Shown here: positions 45,333 through 57,222 of the stretch, in pieces
Position numbering within the stretch: the stretch's first letter is position 1
Layout of the letters: each line of letters opens with the position of its first letter
Assembly (NCBI GenBank): GCA_029204225.1
Contig: CM055098.1
Span: forward strand, 51,921,957 to 51,985,956
Source: Diphasiastrum complanatum
Taxonomy: Eukaryota > Streptophyta > Lycopodiopsida > Lycopodiales > Lycopodiaceae
Direction: 5' to 3'
DNA: 64,000 bases
Notes under the pieces: generated by a model
Database searches by the model: none
Seen by the model: the letters and a program-made list of their open reading frames with translations, nothing else
Told to the model about the DNA's origin: nothing
Translations under genes and position numbers: made by a program

Positions 45333-46265
45333 ATGGATTCATCTTCCAGTTCATCTATGATTGACAAGCTCGACGGAGAGAACTACCATCTTTGAAAGTT
45401 CAAGATGAGAGTAGTTCTACTTGCCAAAGAACTCTGGGACATCGTCGATGGCACTGAGGTCAAACCAGAGGCTGCTGATCTAGCCAACATCACTAAATGG
45501 AGACAGAGAGATGGCAAGGCATTTGCCTTGATCACTCTCAATATCAAGGACTCTCAGATTAGCCACATATGTGCTGGTCAGACCACTAAGGATGCATAGG
45601 ACATCCTAGCAACTCTCTATGATATCAAAGATGTCACCTCCAAGCTTCATCTGAGGAAGAAATTCTTCACTCTCAGAATGTCTGATGCATATAGTGTTTC
45701 GAGCCATCTCAACACTTTCTTTATGGAGCAGATGACTGCAACAAAATCAGTCATTGAAGATTCGGATGTAGTAATGACTCTATTATTGAGTCCTCCTGAT
45801 GCCTATGAAACCAGAGTTATGGCTATTTCAACCCAGCAGCATCTCACTCTATCAAGAGTAATCTTGATGCTACTACAAGAGGAGATCAGAAGGAATGCTT
45901 CCTCCTCTGGCTCATGATCGGATCCACAAGCTCTATACACAAAGAAAAATCAGAAGTTTCAATCCAAGAGATCTACAAAGTCAAATTACACTGACAAGAG
46001 GAGCAACATGCAGCAGCCTGTATCTAAAACACCATCAACATGAAGATCTTTATCATTACAACCAATGCAGAAGCTAGTATGCAAATACTATAAGAGGACT
46101 GGCCATCTCATCAAGGATTGTCGAACTCTGAAGTACAACAACGAGAAGAAGAAGCAGTTCCAGCAATAAGCCAATGCTGCTACAACCAGTCACTCGATCC
46201 AAGAACAAGAGGAAGATGAAGCAGCCTTCATGACCAAGGTTGGAGAGCAGCATGATATCGATTCC
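45333..46265 (+). pseudogene. Copia gag, sense, broken
   Basis: The frame starts MDSSSSSSMIDKLDGENYHL, a stop replaces the Trp before KFKMRVVLLAKELWDIVDG, and gag then continues with stops through LHLRKKFFTLRM (near 45650) to a zinc knuckle CKYYKRTGHLIKDCRTLK near 46080. It is colinear with gag of element II (2804-3690). It ends at 46265 (QHDIDS) exactly where protease should begin, at a junction with an antisense gag. Confidence 0.88.
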
Positions 46266-46943
46266 TTGATTTTTCTTGAATGGATGTTGTTTCTTCTTGC
46301 CTTTAGATGTAAAGTTAGCCTTCTCCTCTCCTCCATTAAGTGACATGCTATCCATTCTTGTCTTGAGGTGTAGAAGCCTACTCTCCTCGGCCACAAGAAC
46401 ATTGTGCAACTTTTCAATGGATGGAAGAGTGTCTTGAATGGCAAATGATTGGACTAAGTTGGTGAACTCATCACCTAGACCATTCAAGATGATTTGTACT
46501 AGCTCTTGATCTTGGATCTTCTCTCCTAATGCACTTAACTCCTTGTTAAGAGATTTGATCCTAAGGACATACTCTTGTCCACTCTCTCCACTTCCTTTCA
46601 TGCTTTGGAAAACTTGATTTCTTAGCATGAGGATTCTTGAAGTATTATTGGATTCATAGATGCTCTTTAATTAATCCCAAGCCTCTTTGGATGAGGTACA
46701 AGAAGACACCTCTTTCAAGAGGTCATTGCATACATTTAACTTTATGCAATGTAGAGCTAATCTTGCTCTCTTCTTGTATTTGGCTTGTTCTTGGGGAGTT
46801 TGAGGCTCTTCCTCAACTCCTTGAACTATGTCAAATAGATCATAGATCACTAGGAGTGATTCTATTCTCACTTTCCAAATGGAATATTTTGTGGAAGTGA
46901 GTCTCTCACTTGATTCCATCAAATATCCACCCATGGATGACAT
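46266..46943 (-). pseudogene. Copia gag of a second family, antisense
   Basis: The minus strand from 46943 reads ERLTSTKYSIWKVRIESLL, LALHCIKLNVCNDLLKEV, one stop near 46670, then RNQVFQSMKGSGESGQEYVL and IILNGLGDEFTNLVQSFAIQ, ending near KKKQHPFKKNQ at 46266. It closely resembles the antisense gag at 27923-28447. Its frame stays open across the junction into the sense gag of the other family, so the 184-codon open frame 46628-46074 is a fusion by chance. Confidence 0.88.
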
Positions 46944-47169
46944 TGTAGAATGAATGCTCTTCTTAAAATCACAAAGATTTCTGAATTTTAAAAGATCTAT
47001 GAAAGGCCTAAAGCTTACAAGAATGCATATAGGCTTGTCTCTATCAAACTAGCACACAAGCTTGAATGATACACAAATATCTTGCCAAAAATTCCTAGCA
47101 TTCACTCTCACAAAAAAAGCTAAACCAAAGAGCATTCTATGGCTAAGAAGACAACCAAAGAGCTACTAT

Positions 47170-48000
47170 AGGTTACTTCATCTAACTAGTGCACCTCTCA
47201 ACTTCATTGCGATACAACAACCAGTAGTTCCAACAGGGATGCCATCGGAAAGACACCAATTCCACGCTCCTGTGTTAGTTGTTACGCGAACACAGAAGAG
47301 GAAGGAAGTGGCTCCCTCACCACCACCCTCGGTCACTGACGACCAACCCTCAACTTTGGCGCCATATCCAAATGTGAGGGAAGTAAGAAGATAGTACCAG
47401 AAAATAAGACACTGGGTACAGAAAGCACAAGCGGAGAAAAAAGAGCAAGAAAGAGACAATCCCATGGAACCTCCAATTGGCGTCGAACAGGTACCGCAAG
47501 CGGGCTCATCACTGCGCACTGATCAGAATGATCGGTTGCACCAACATGAACCACCTTTTCACATGGTAGAGCTCGAGGAACCACGCACTGAAAGGCTCAC
47601 ACTTTTACTATCAAGCCGTGTTAGTTTACCACTCGGAGAACTACTGCGAATTGCACCACAAGCGAAAAGCCTTCTAGATAAATGGGCCAAAGCAGATGAG
47701 GAGCCAGTAGCGCCTGAGCCCATATATTGTACGGGCTATAAAGAAACAAGTAACGTCCTCCACATCGGGGCAGCATGGGAAAGTGAGGAACACAACATCA
47801 CTTTGCCAATCAAACACGAGATACGAGGACGAGGCGACATTAGTAGATGGAGGATCGGGTGTCAATTTGATCTCCACTACTTTGTATGAAAAATGGGGTT
47901 TACAAGGATTAAAGCCAGCAAGATTCGCCATCAAGCTAGCGGATTAATCCTGTGTGAAACCAAAAAGTGTAGGTGCCGATATTCCTGTAAAGATGTAGTG
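47170..48000 (+). pseudogene. Ty3/gypsy gag-protease fragment
   Basis: The plus strand is open in two blocks (to 47394 and 47464-47889) with the linker RHWVQKAQAEKKEQERDN between them after a stop. It contains SLPLGELLRIAPQAKSLLDK near 47620-47680 and, after a shift near 47840, LVDGGSGVNLIS followed by LYEKWGLQGLKPARFAIKLA and VKPKSVG. This is the retroviral-type aspartyl protease of a Ty3/gypsy element, with Asp-Gly-Gly at the active site. Ends are lost and no RT follows. Confidence 0.75.
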
Positions 48001-50317
48001 GGTTTCTTTCCTTGCCTAACCTGAATCCAAGATCTAGTCAATCTAGCCAAAGAAACGGAGTTAGTTGTCACGTGTAGGTTCGTTCCCATGAGAGCGATAA
48101 TTTAGGTTAGATTTCAACATGAATGGAGGATTCACACATTAGGGCCCTTTTTTAACTCAAAAAGGGTCTCTTCCTTGCCTAAACATGTTTGATAGTCTAG
48201 ATTAATTAACTTGCTAATAGTCCTATGTGGCAGTTCACCTTGGGTTTAGGTTGAGTTAAAACCAAGTCACATAGGTTGCACTTGAACCTAGTATATTAAA
48301 TAAATAAAGAATTAAATGCTTGTAGGAGAGTTTAGAGAACAGAGAGCAAAAGCTTTCTTTCCCTCTCTGTCATTGTTGGTCCACAGAGAGAGCTTTCCCT
48401 GTTGTGTGAATCTTACCTGTAGTTCCTTGATCACTGAGAATGGGGAAGGAAGAAATCTGAAGCAGATTGAAGGCAAACAATTGTGTGAAATCTGTTTGCA
48501 GACATTCTCATCAAATCTGATAGTAATTGTTGAAGCAAAGCTGAATTCTATTGGAATTTTGGAAGATTATATCTCTGTGAAGTGCTTTCATTGCTATTGT
48601 TCTGAAGGAGAGATTCGTTTCATTGCTGCCTGCTGCTATGAGAAAGAGGATCTGCAAAATTCTGCTGCGGTTCTGATCAGAAGCGATCTGTTGGTGAAGA
48701 AGCCCCACGCTGCCCTGGAAGAGAGGAAGGACCTGCACATATATGAAGAAAAACCTTCCCTGCATATCGCGATTGAAGAGGGAGATTGTTCTGTGAGAGG
48801 GAGATTGATCTGAGGGAGAAGCGACCTATTTCAGTGGAGAAGCGACATGTTTCAGTGGAGACGCCACCCTGTCCTGTGAAAGGGAGGCCATGCTTCACCA
48901 TCGCGATCTGTGCCCTCGCGATCTGAGCCTGAAAAGAGAGGAGGAGGAGAGGTCCGTGGAGAGAGAATCCACGTGACCCAGGCCACGCATTCTTGAAGGC
49001 CAATTCTGATTTTTGGAGAGTTGGGAGAGAAGGGCCCGGGAAAGATTTAAGTGCTCACTTTTTGAAGAATTTATCTTATACTGAGGAAAGCCAAGGGACC
49101 TGCAACAGTCTGTAATTTGAAGAGTCGGGCCTGACTCCTTATTGAGAGCCCTTAACCTCTGGACACACTTTTGGACTGAGAGGCAGTATTGTGATTTTGT
49201 CTGAGGTAAGTGGTTATGAAATTTTGTGACTGAAATGAAAACAATGAACTGCCAATAATTTTACCGATTTTACCATAATCTTTATTCTAGCTATATTTGG
49301 TACCGGTTTCTTGACTGTATGTAATTTACAGTCTAAAGTTTGATTTACTAAAAAGTTGAATCACAGTCATAACTTCTGAATTGTGAAAACTTAAGGAGCT
49401 GATAGCTTTATCTATGAAAACAACATTTACGGTTTTCCTAAAGCTTTATAACTTACAAGGGGCCTTATAAAATTTTATATAAAGAAAAATTGCAACCGAA
49501 CTTACAATAGTTATAACTTGTTTGTTTTACATCGAAATTGAACAGTCCGAAAAGCAAAAGTGAGCAAAATTTTGTGTAGAATCCATCTGCAGTAAGAAAA
49601 CTGAACTTTGGCAGACTGTTTGCAAGTTATTAAGTGATCAGTATCCTAATAAAAAACACGTCATAATTTGCAATATATGTAATAAGTCTATACTATATAA
49701 ATATCAGTTTGTTGGAACACACAAACTGAATACTATATCCAAAACTGTTGGAACACACAATTTGGAATAATACGGTTATGATAAGTAAGAGGTATCACTG
49801 TTGGAACATACAGTGTTGATGCCATACTGATACTTGTACTTGAGAGGTTTTAAAGCAGGAAAACTAAGTCATATATTATGAACTAATATGGAGATACTGG
49901 GAAACAAGGATGGGATGTCTGTGACTATAAATTGTTGGAACTTTCATCAAATCCCTGAACATGATCGTAGAAGTATACTCAATTTTCTATCAGAATTATA
50001 CTATCAAGAATCGATCATTCACATATATATTAACATTGAGTACACACTAGACGAAGAGTGCTGGGCTACTGTAGATAGTGAGATGAGTGAAACTATTACT
50101 GAATTGTTACCTGAAGGTAGATTTTAGCCCCGTTACATTTATGAAGAGTTTGGAACACTCTTTTATATAATATACGGTGTATCCTATAAAGATTCAGGAT
50201 TGACTGATAGAGAATCATTGATACTCGCGTAAAGTGAGATCTGATACTTGATTTTGCTGATTTACCCCTTTGAACATTTCTAGTTAGTTCAATCCCTTGC
50301 TAGAAAATAGTTTAACA
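48000..50317 (+). repeat. Probable 5' LTR and leader of a gypsy element (left end unknown)
   Basis: The sequence before the primer-site-like TTGGTGCGTCTGCCGAGAG ends in TTTAACA, as an LTR would. CTGTTGGAACAYACA-type DNA recurs three times (near 49711, 49748 and 49800). There are only incidental open frames (for example 48316-48813). The left end and the partner LTR were not found, so the extent is tentative. Confidence 0.4.
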
Positions 50318-50336
50318 TTGGTGCGTCTGCCGAGAG
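50318..50336 (+). other. Candidate gypsy primer-binding site
   Basis: TTGGTGCGTCTGCCGAGAG resembles the TTGGCGCCGTCTGTGGGAA type of site seen in plant Ty3/gypsy elements and lies after a possible LTR end. The priming tRNA was not identified. Confidence 0.45.
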
Positions 50337-50675
50337 TGTGGATTTGATAAGGAAAAAAAAAATATTGCATATGGGCATGCCCTTTATTCCCCCCCGTGAA
50401 ACTATAAATAAAATATTGACGTTATTCAAATTAAAGGTCAAAGAGACACCTTCAATTGGGTTAACATATCTATCACTTTATCATAGACTGCAAAAATATA
50501 GCATGGCCAATGCAGAATGGAATTTGAGTCTGTATGATAATATGAATACTATAAGAGGAATTATTCAAGGACTCTAGATTTGAATAAGTATTCAATAGAG
50601 ATTATCTGAGACTTACTTACAAACTAGAGTGGATATATTCCAGAGCGGAATACGACGCTTGTTATGGGGAGAATT

Positions 50676-50888
50676 AATAGGCGTAATAAATGGATGACTA
50701 AACCAACTACACAAGAGGAATTACAAATTTTATTAGGTTCAGCGGGGTATTATAAAAAGCTTATATCCAACTTTACAAAAATTATTAAACCATTGCTGAA
50801 TTTAGTAAAAGCTGAAGTTATAGTGAATTGGACCTTTGAAGGTGACTGGGCATTTTTTATGATTCAACAAGCTATACTTAGCAGTTAA
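50676..50888 (+). pseudogene. Stray gypsy RT connection fragment upstream of gag
   Basis: It reads TTQEELQILLGSAGYYKKLI and NFTKIIKPLLNLVK, then VNWTFEGDWAF, which is the region between RT and RNase H in Ty3/gypsy pol. It lies in front of gag of the next element, where pol does not belong, and on the same strand. The host element's own copy of this region is at about 54455-54600 and differs. Confidence 0.75.
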
Positions 50889-51042
50889 ATTTGACTAAAA
50901 AACGATAGGTATCCCAAGTGATAATCCTTGACTATTAGAACAATTATCATTAACTGCTGCGTTTAGTCCACGCACTTTAAGAAGAGTCATACGTGATTCT
51001 CGACGATTACAAGCAGAGATAGACCAGAAATCCCATTTTGAC

Positions 51043-52297
51043 GTGAGGGAAGAATTACCTGTATCTCTTGAAAACTTTGATATTGCATCTGAACCTGGAA
51101 CACTAGAAGGAGTACCAAAATTACAAGACCATAATATAGAGCTAGGTATTGAGACAACACTTGAGGAGATACCATCTTTGATAGATAACCCAATTACATC
51201 ATCTGATAATAATCACAAGATGGTGGGTCGACAAACCGAACCATTGGTGGTTCCTGATAATGTAGAACCTTTACCTAAGTTACGTGGAACAGCACCTGCG
51301 TTTACCGGAGCACCTTATGAAGATGCAGAGGGACACATTAGTGCTTTCTAGACAGCTTGCTTTATAAGCAGGATAACCAACCCATATCATGAGATGATGT
51401 TCTTTGCTATTACTTTAATGGTACAACAAGGAATTGGTATCAGAGTTTACAATGAAATTCTATAGCTACCATTCAGGAATTCCATAAACAATTTTTAGTG
51501 GAATTTAGGCTGACTAGAAATATGGATGAACTAATATTCACATTATCCACAATACAACAAGATCCTGAGGAGAATATTAGAGACGAGTGAGCGAGTTAGC
51601 CAGACAAGATGCTACATTAGTAAAAATTGAACCTGAAGTATTATTATCGTTTTATCTGAGAGGATTAAAAAGGGATATACAATTGGTTGTGAGACAATTG
51701 GCTCCATCTGATTTAGAAGGAGCAATACAAAAGGCCATATTGATAGAGGAAGCACAGTTGACTACAGATAGGGCGGGAGATTTGTCAAAAGGTATGAGCT
51801 CAATGGATAAGGCTTATGATCGAACAAGGGCATATGTTCCTCCAATGTTGTCAAGTAATAGACAACTCTATGATGTAACCCCTCTTCAGTCTCGAAACCC
51901 CTATAGAGATGTTGGAAATGATAAGGGGAGTTTCCAAGTGTATGACAGATTTCCACAAATTCAGCTTGCACTACCATCTAATAGACCAAATCAGGTACGA
52001 TTAGTTGAGCCAAATTATGAAAGTGCTGGATCTAATATTGGTATTGAGGATGTTAAAGAAATGCTGAAAGGATATATGGATATTATGAGTGGACAATTCA
52101 CATCTCTAGCATCTTATGTAAATTTTTTAAAGCGACAACAAAATGTGATAGGACAACGTAAACCTTTTAGTGACGATATAACTCCAAAGGTTGTCTGTCG
52201 TTATTGTAAGGGGCCTCATTTTAATCGAAATTGTCCTAATATTGTCTGTAATTATTGTAAAAAAACAGGCCATTTGGAAGACGGATGTTGGGTATGA
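51043..52297 (+). pseudogene. Ty3/gypsy gag with two zinc knuckles
   Basis: The gag core starts near 51280 (LRGTAPAFTGAPYEDAEGHI) and is interrupted by a stop and shifts between 51350 and 51590. It is then open for 236 codons to 52297 (LLSFYLRGLKRDIQLVVRQL). Two zinc knuckles close it: CRYCKGPHFNRNC (Cys-X2-Cys-X3-His-X4-Cys, one residue short) and CNYCKKTGHLEDGC (canonical). The following 600 bp holds a Lys/Glu-rich linker with several stops. Confidence 0.85.
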
Positions 52298-52999
52298 CGT
52301 AAAGCCTTGAATGAAGGAACTAATTTACCAGGACCAATAAATCATCGTTCACAAGATGCACGAAAGAATAATACTCTTGAACCTACTCAAATATTACAGA
52401 GAGATGATAGACGAGAATTGAAAGGAAAAGCTAAAGTTAGTGATCAAGGATCATCAATGAATTTTATTCGGAAAAAGCTGATCCATTAATGGACATGAGA
52501 AGAGAATCTGTGTTGGCAGTCACTAGAATTAAGCTTAATAAAGGTCTACCAAAGAGTGATCTGACCAAGCAAATTAAAAAACCGATATAAAAAAAGAATA
52601 AGGTAACATTTCTTGAACCTCTACAGGAAGAACTTGAGAATCCGACAGAAGTAGATGAATTGAAAGATAGCACAGAGACTCTTAATTCAGATCATGAAAA
52701 ACAAGGAGAGACTTCTAGATTAGTTGGTAATAAACCTTCTGAAAAAGTGATCATTAAGCCAACAAGAAAAGATACTATTAGACCCTTGGTTCGTAAAAGA
52801 ATAAATCATTCTAAAAATAATGAGGAGGGGAGGGCTATGAGAGTAGTGCCAATCCCTATGCAAAAAGCATTGGATGATTTAAGTCTGGATGTTAACTTTT
52901 GAAAATTATTAAAACTCTCACCAATTGTAGGACGATATGTGAAGCAAATGATGAAACCCTCTTACGGTTTAGATCCTACAACACATACTCCTGAATTAG

Positions 53000-53423
53000 G
53001 CAATGTGAGTGCAGAAAATTTAGATCGATATTGTCCAAAAGTAGATGCTATAATAGATGGATTGGTGGTACAAGGAGCCATAGTGGATGCAGGGGCTGCC
53101 GTGAATACTAAGAACTAACCAGCAGGTAAGGTTTCACTATAGCACCCTCAAATACTACAATATTAAAACTGGCAAACAATTCAGTTATTAAGCCAGAAGG
53201 CATATTACATGATATACCCTTGACAATAGGAGGAAGGACCATCAAGGTTGATTTACATGTGATACGTATGTATGAGAATATAAGAAGATATTTTCTTTTA
53301 TTAGGAAGACCCTGGTTACGGTTGAGTGATTGTACTATTGATATACCAGCAGGAGTATTAATTTTTGGGAGAGGAAAAGAACGGGTAGTACTAGATGCTT
53401 ATCCAGGGACTCCTTTATCGTAA
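53000..53423 (+). pseudogene. Gypsy aspartyl protease
   Basis: VVQGAIVDAGAAVN near 53065-53106 is the active-site region, with DAG in place of the usual DSG/DTG. After a stop the protease continues (LANNSVIKPEG near 53168, RYFLLLGRPWLRLSDCTIDI near 53290-53350). The segment lies in the expected place between gag and RT. An acidic linker (SAEDSSSTTSEEDSQ) follows near 53458. Confidence 0.8.
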
Positions 53424-53689
53424 CGTGCTCCAATCCCATCATTTGAATGGGAAGAGATTTCTGCAGAAGATTCCTCTTCAACTACAAGTGAAGAGGACTC
53501 TCAATATGGTGAAGTTCTAGAAGTTGAATGGAATACTCATGAGGATTCCACCTCAAAAGTAAGAGATGCATATATATGTTTAATCAATTTGGGAACAAAT
53601 GAACATTCTAAACACATAAAGGTAGGAGCTAATTTAAATATAACTGAGAAGCAGCAATATGAAAATCTTTGTAGAAAATACCAACATGT

Positions 53690-54620
53690 GTTTGCATGAG
53701 ATTATATAGATCTGAAAGGGATACCCCCAGAAAAAGTGGTACACACGATACCGTTAAAAGAAGATACAAAACCAGTAAGACAGAAACAACGAAGGTTACC
53801 TTATAATCTCAAAGCGGGAGTTTATAAAGAATTAGAGCGACCAAGTCAAGTTGGTTTAATATTTCCTATACAAAACACGGAATGGTGTTCACCAATAGTG
53901 CCGAGACCTAAGAAAAATTCTACACAAATTAGGGTTTGTGTAGATTACAAAAAATTAAATAAGCACACGATTAAAGAATATTATCCATCACCATATATTG
54001 ATCAAGTTCTTGATGAATTAGCCGGAAGAGAAAGATATTCATTTATGGATTGTTTTGCAAGCTACAATCAGATTGCAATAAAAGAGGAAGATAAGTTGAA
54101 AACTACCTTTACTACGACATTTGGAGTTTTTGCATATCACGTGATGCCATTTGGGTTATCGAATGCCCCTGGTATATATCAGAGATTTATGAATGTACAG
54201 TTTGAAGATATACTTGACGAAAATCTTAAAATTTTCATTGATGATCTATGTAGCTTCTTTTGTTAAAGATCATATGGCTATTTTGGAAAAACGTTTAAAG
54301 AAGTGTGAGATAACATGTGTTGCACTCAATGCTGGGAAATGTTTGTTTGGAGTGCCTTACGGTGTACTACTAGGACATGTGATTAGTAGGAATGGTATAT
54401 CTACTGATCTAGATAAGATAAAAATAATATTAAGCGTTGCCATTCCTACTACGCTTAAATAGTTACAGTCATTTCTTGGATCTGTAGGTTATTATCAAAG
54501 ATACATTAGGCAATACTTATTAAAGTCACTCCCTCTAACAGTATTATTGAAAAAGGGTGGAGTATGGAATTGGACGGAAGCTTGTGATACAGCTTTTCCA
54601 GTACCCCTATATTGAAACCT
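53690..54620 (+). pseudogene. Gypsy reverse transcriptase
   Basis: The frame from 53736 reads VHTIPLKEDTKPVRQKQRR, EWCSPIVPRPKK, RVCVDYKKLNKHT, FMDCFASYNQI, FGVFAYHVMPFGLSNAPGIY and IFIDDLCSF, all typical Ty3/gypsy RT blocks. The catalytic box is FIDD. One frameshift near 54255 separates it from the thumb/connection (HMAILEKRLKKCEITCVALN, GHVISRNGI), and a stop follows near 54460. Pol is nearly complete, so this insertion is younger than the copia scraps. Confidence 0.9.
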
Positions 54621-54670
54621 CCAATGTATGATCGGGAGTTTTATATTTTTACTTCAACTATAGAGAAAGT

Positions 54671-55005
54671 ATGAATTGTTGTTTGGCTCAAATATGGGAC
54701 AAAATATATCATCCCATAATGTTTGTGGGACGCAAGCTAAATATAGCAGAATTGAATTACTCATATGCGAAAAAAGTGTGTTTATGCATTGCATATGCTG
54801 CTGCTAAATATCGTCACTATATACTACATCGCAAAGTTATTATCTTTACTAAGAATAATGCAGTTATTTTGATGATGAATAAATTGGAACCACCCCCTAG
54901 ATTAATCAAGTGGATTGTTGCACTCCAAGAATTTGATTATGATCTGAAGAGTAAACCTCCACGATTGCAAGGTTTAAATGATTGTATTTGTGAGTGGGGA
55001 ACTCC
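54671..55005 (+). pseudogene. Gypsy RNase H
   Basis: The frame from 54671 reads HPIMFVGRKLNIAELNYSYA, CIAYAAAKYRHYIL, KVIIFTKNNAVILMM and KWIVALQEFDYDLKSKPPRL. These are the RNase H blocks of Ty3/gypsy pol, where the usual motifs are YSTTEKE-like and H+DH-like. It is in one frame with the integrase. Confidence 0.85.
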
Positions 55006-56065
55006 GAATGAGGAAGATGGAACTAGTGAGAGTGACCAACTTCTAGGATTACTTCACATCGATAAAGATATGATACCGAGCTGGTATTCCACTTTGTCAA
55101 CATTAGAACTGCCTGGCAGTATGACATATAACGAGAAAAGAAAACTTAAATTGCAGGCACTACAATTCTCACTTATAGAAGGTGTACTTTACCGGAAGAG
55201 AGTGGAAGGATTATATCGTAGATGTGTGGTACCTGATGATATAAAATTTATCTTAGAAGAATTTCATGATTCTGCTTGTGGAGGACATTTTGCAGGCCAA
55301 TTGACGGGTCAAAAGATATTGCGAGCTGGGTATTGGTGGCCGACACTTTTTAAGGATTCCCATGGTTATGTTAAACGTTGTGATATATGTCAGTGTGCTG
55401 ATGGAAGAGCTAGTCATATCAGATCATTGATTACAATTCAAGCATATCTACCATTTGAGAAATGGGGGATAGATTTTGTAGGATCGATAAGGCCAGCCTC
55501 GTCATCCAGAAAAAGTTTTATCATCGTTGCAACTGACTATTTTACTAAATGGGCTGAAGCAAGAGCGGTTGGGAAAGATAATGCTAAAGAAACTACGTGG
55601 TTTCTTTTGGAGCAAGTTATTGGAAGATTTGGTGCTCCTAAAGAATTAGTATTAGATAGAGGTACTCATTTTTAAAATAAAACTATTGAGGCGTTAACAG
55701 AACAGTTGACAATTAAACATCGTAAAACGACGTCTTATAGTCCTCAAACAAATGGACAAGTTGAAAGTACTAATAAGCAATTAGTCAATATCATAAAGAA
55801 AACAGTCTCTGAAAATAAACGAGATTGGGATAAAAAGCTATATTCAGCTTTGTGGGCATATAACATCACCATGAAAACTAGTACGAATCATACACCCTAC
55901 TTTTTAGTGTATGGTCAAGAATGTGTATTGCCCATAGAAACAGAAATTCCATCACTACGTTTTGCGGTAGCTCACGATTTGGGAGAACAAGATTCTTTAC
56001 AACAACGTTTGAATGTACTGCAAGAATTGGATGAAAAACGAATGATATCTTTGAAAGCTGCATAC
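55006..56065 (+). pseudogene. Gypsy integrase, C-terminus cut off
   Basis: The zinc region HDSACGGHFAGQLTGQKILR and CDICQ is followed by the core GIDFVGS (first Asp), ELVLDRGTHF (second Asp, then a stop at 55673), SYSPQTNGQVESTNKQLVNI (Glu) and HTPYFLVYGQECVLP. No chromodomain is seen before the frame breaks off near 56065, where antisense gypsy gag begins. Lack of a chromodomain and the block order suggest the Tat/Athila side of plant Ty3/gypsy, but a tree would be needed. Confidence 0.88.
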
Positions 56066-56460
56066 GCTGCAACATATTCATTTATGACAGGATCCATAAA
56101 TGGTTCGTCTGGTCCGTACCATTGCTGCTGCTCAGGTTGAGGTGGCATTTGAATCTCTGGTTCCGCTGCTATCAGGTTTACATGGGCCGCTTGTTGATTG
56201 ACTGGCCCTGGTGCTGCAGATAAGGCCATTCGCTGTTGTTGATTCGGTGCGCCGTACCTTGATGCCGCGTTGGGTGCCCCTTGATGGTAAGAATAAGAAG
56301 TCTGATAAGGACTTCTCTTCTGTTGAACAATTTGACAGTAGCTGGCCTCTCTTGCACAGGCACTTAGACATCAAACTAACTCTCGCAAGCTCTTCTGTGT
56401 CCTGGTCTCACTGAAATGGAACTTCAGAGGGCTCTGCGAGAGTTCTTATGAAGATTTGAA
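56066..56460 (-). pseudogene. Antisense gypsy gag tail, Gln/Pro-rich
   Basis: The minus strand reads GAPNAASRYGAPNQQQRMAL, NLIAAEPEIQMPPQPEQQQW and YGPDEPFMDPVINEYVAAYA from about 56300 down to 56070. This is a low-complexity protein tail that I place in gag because an antisense primer site lies upstream of it (56897-56913). The assignment is by position, not by domain. Confidence 0.5.
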
Positions 56461-56896
56461 TTTTTTTGGATTTTTTCAAGGGTTTTTTGAATTTTTTATG
56501 ATTTTTCTCTGATTTTTTGCAATGTGCTTGGAACTAACTCTCACAGGCTTCTATGTAGGTCTGGGACAGTACCTTGGAGCTGCTGCCAGTCATGCAAGGG
56601 TTAATTCTCACTGGTTTTGGAGATATTAAAATTTGATGAGATTTTAGGCTCTTTTTCCCTCCAAAAATGCAGATTGGTGTGTTTTTTGGGTTTTTTGGTT
56701 GGTTGGTTTGGGTTTCAAGCCCTTAGAGGCTGTTCAGGACCTCCTCTACCCTCTCACACCTCCTCCGCTAGTTGTAAACAGTCCAAACACAACAAAAAAT
56801 AGAAACTAACTCTAAACTCCCAAAAATCTACCTAAAACTACTCTAAAAGGCAAGAAAATAGCTAAAATGCAACTAAACTAGTTAGTGGAAACCTAT

Positions 56897-56913
56897 CCCC
56901 GGCATTGGCGCCA
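56897..56913 (-). other. tRNA-Asp primer-binding site, antisense
   Basis: The minus strand reads TGGCGCCAATGCCGGGG, one to two changes from the TGGCGCCGTTGCCGGGG complement of the plant tRNA-Asp 3' end. The element therefore runs leftward from here, with its 5' LTR to the right. Confidence 0.8.
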
Positions 56914-57141
56914 CTATAGGGTCGAAGATCTTGCGTAGTATAGCCCTCCCGCCTGTCAACAAGGGTTAGATCACTGGATAGGTACCTAACTATGCATAGA
57001 TATTACTTTTACTTAGTTTCCTACTTTGCATCTAACTCTACCTCCCTTAACACTACTCACACTAACTCTACTCCCCTAAACTAACTTCATCATGATTTTG
57101 GGTGAGAGAGAGGATAGAATAGAAGGAGAAGAAGAAGAAGA

Positions 57142-57222
<81 letters not shown>

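Noticed and set aside
47178-47584. Minus-strand open frames opposite the gypsy gag-protease fragment
   Set aside because: The sense strand has a recognisable protease and linked gag; the antisense frames have no motif.
48316-48813. A 165-codon open frame as a host gene
   Set aside because: Composition and position fit LTR/leader DNA before a gypsy primer site; no domain or splice support.
56935-56958. A tRNA-Asp gene
   Set aside because: Only the D-arm and anticodon-arm pieces are present in this order; the acceptor stem cannot close, so it is not a tRNA gene.
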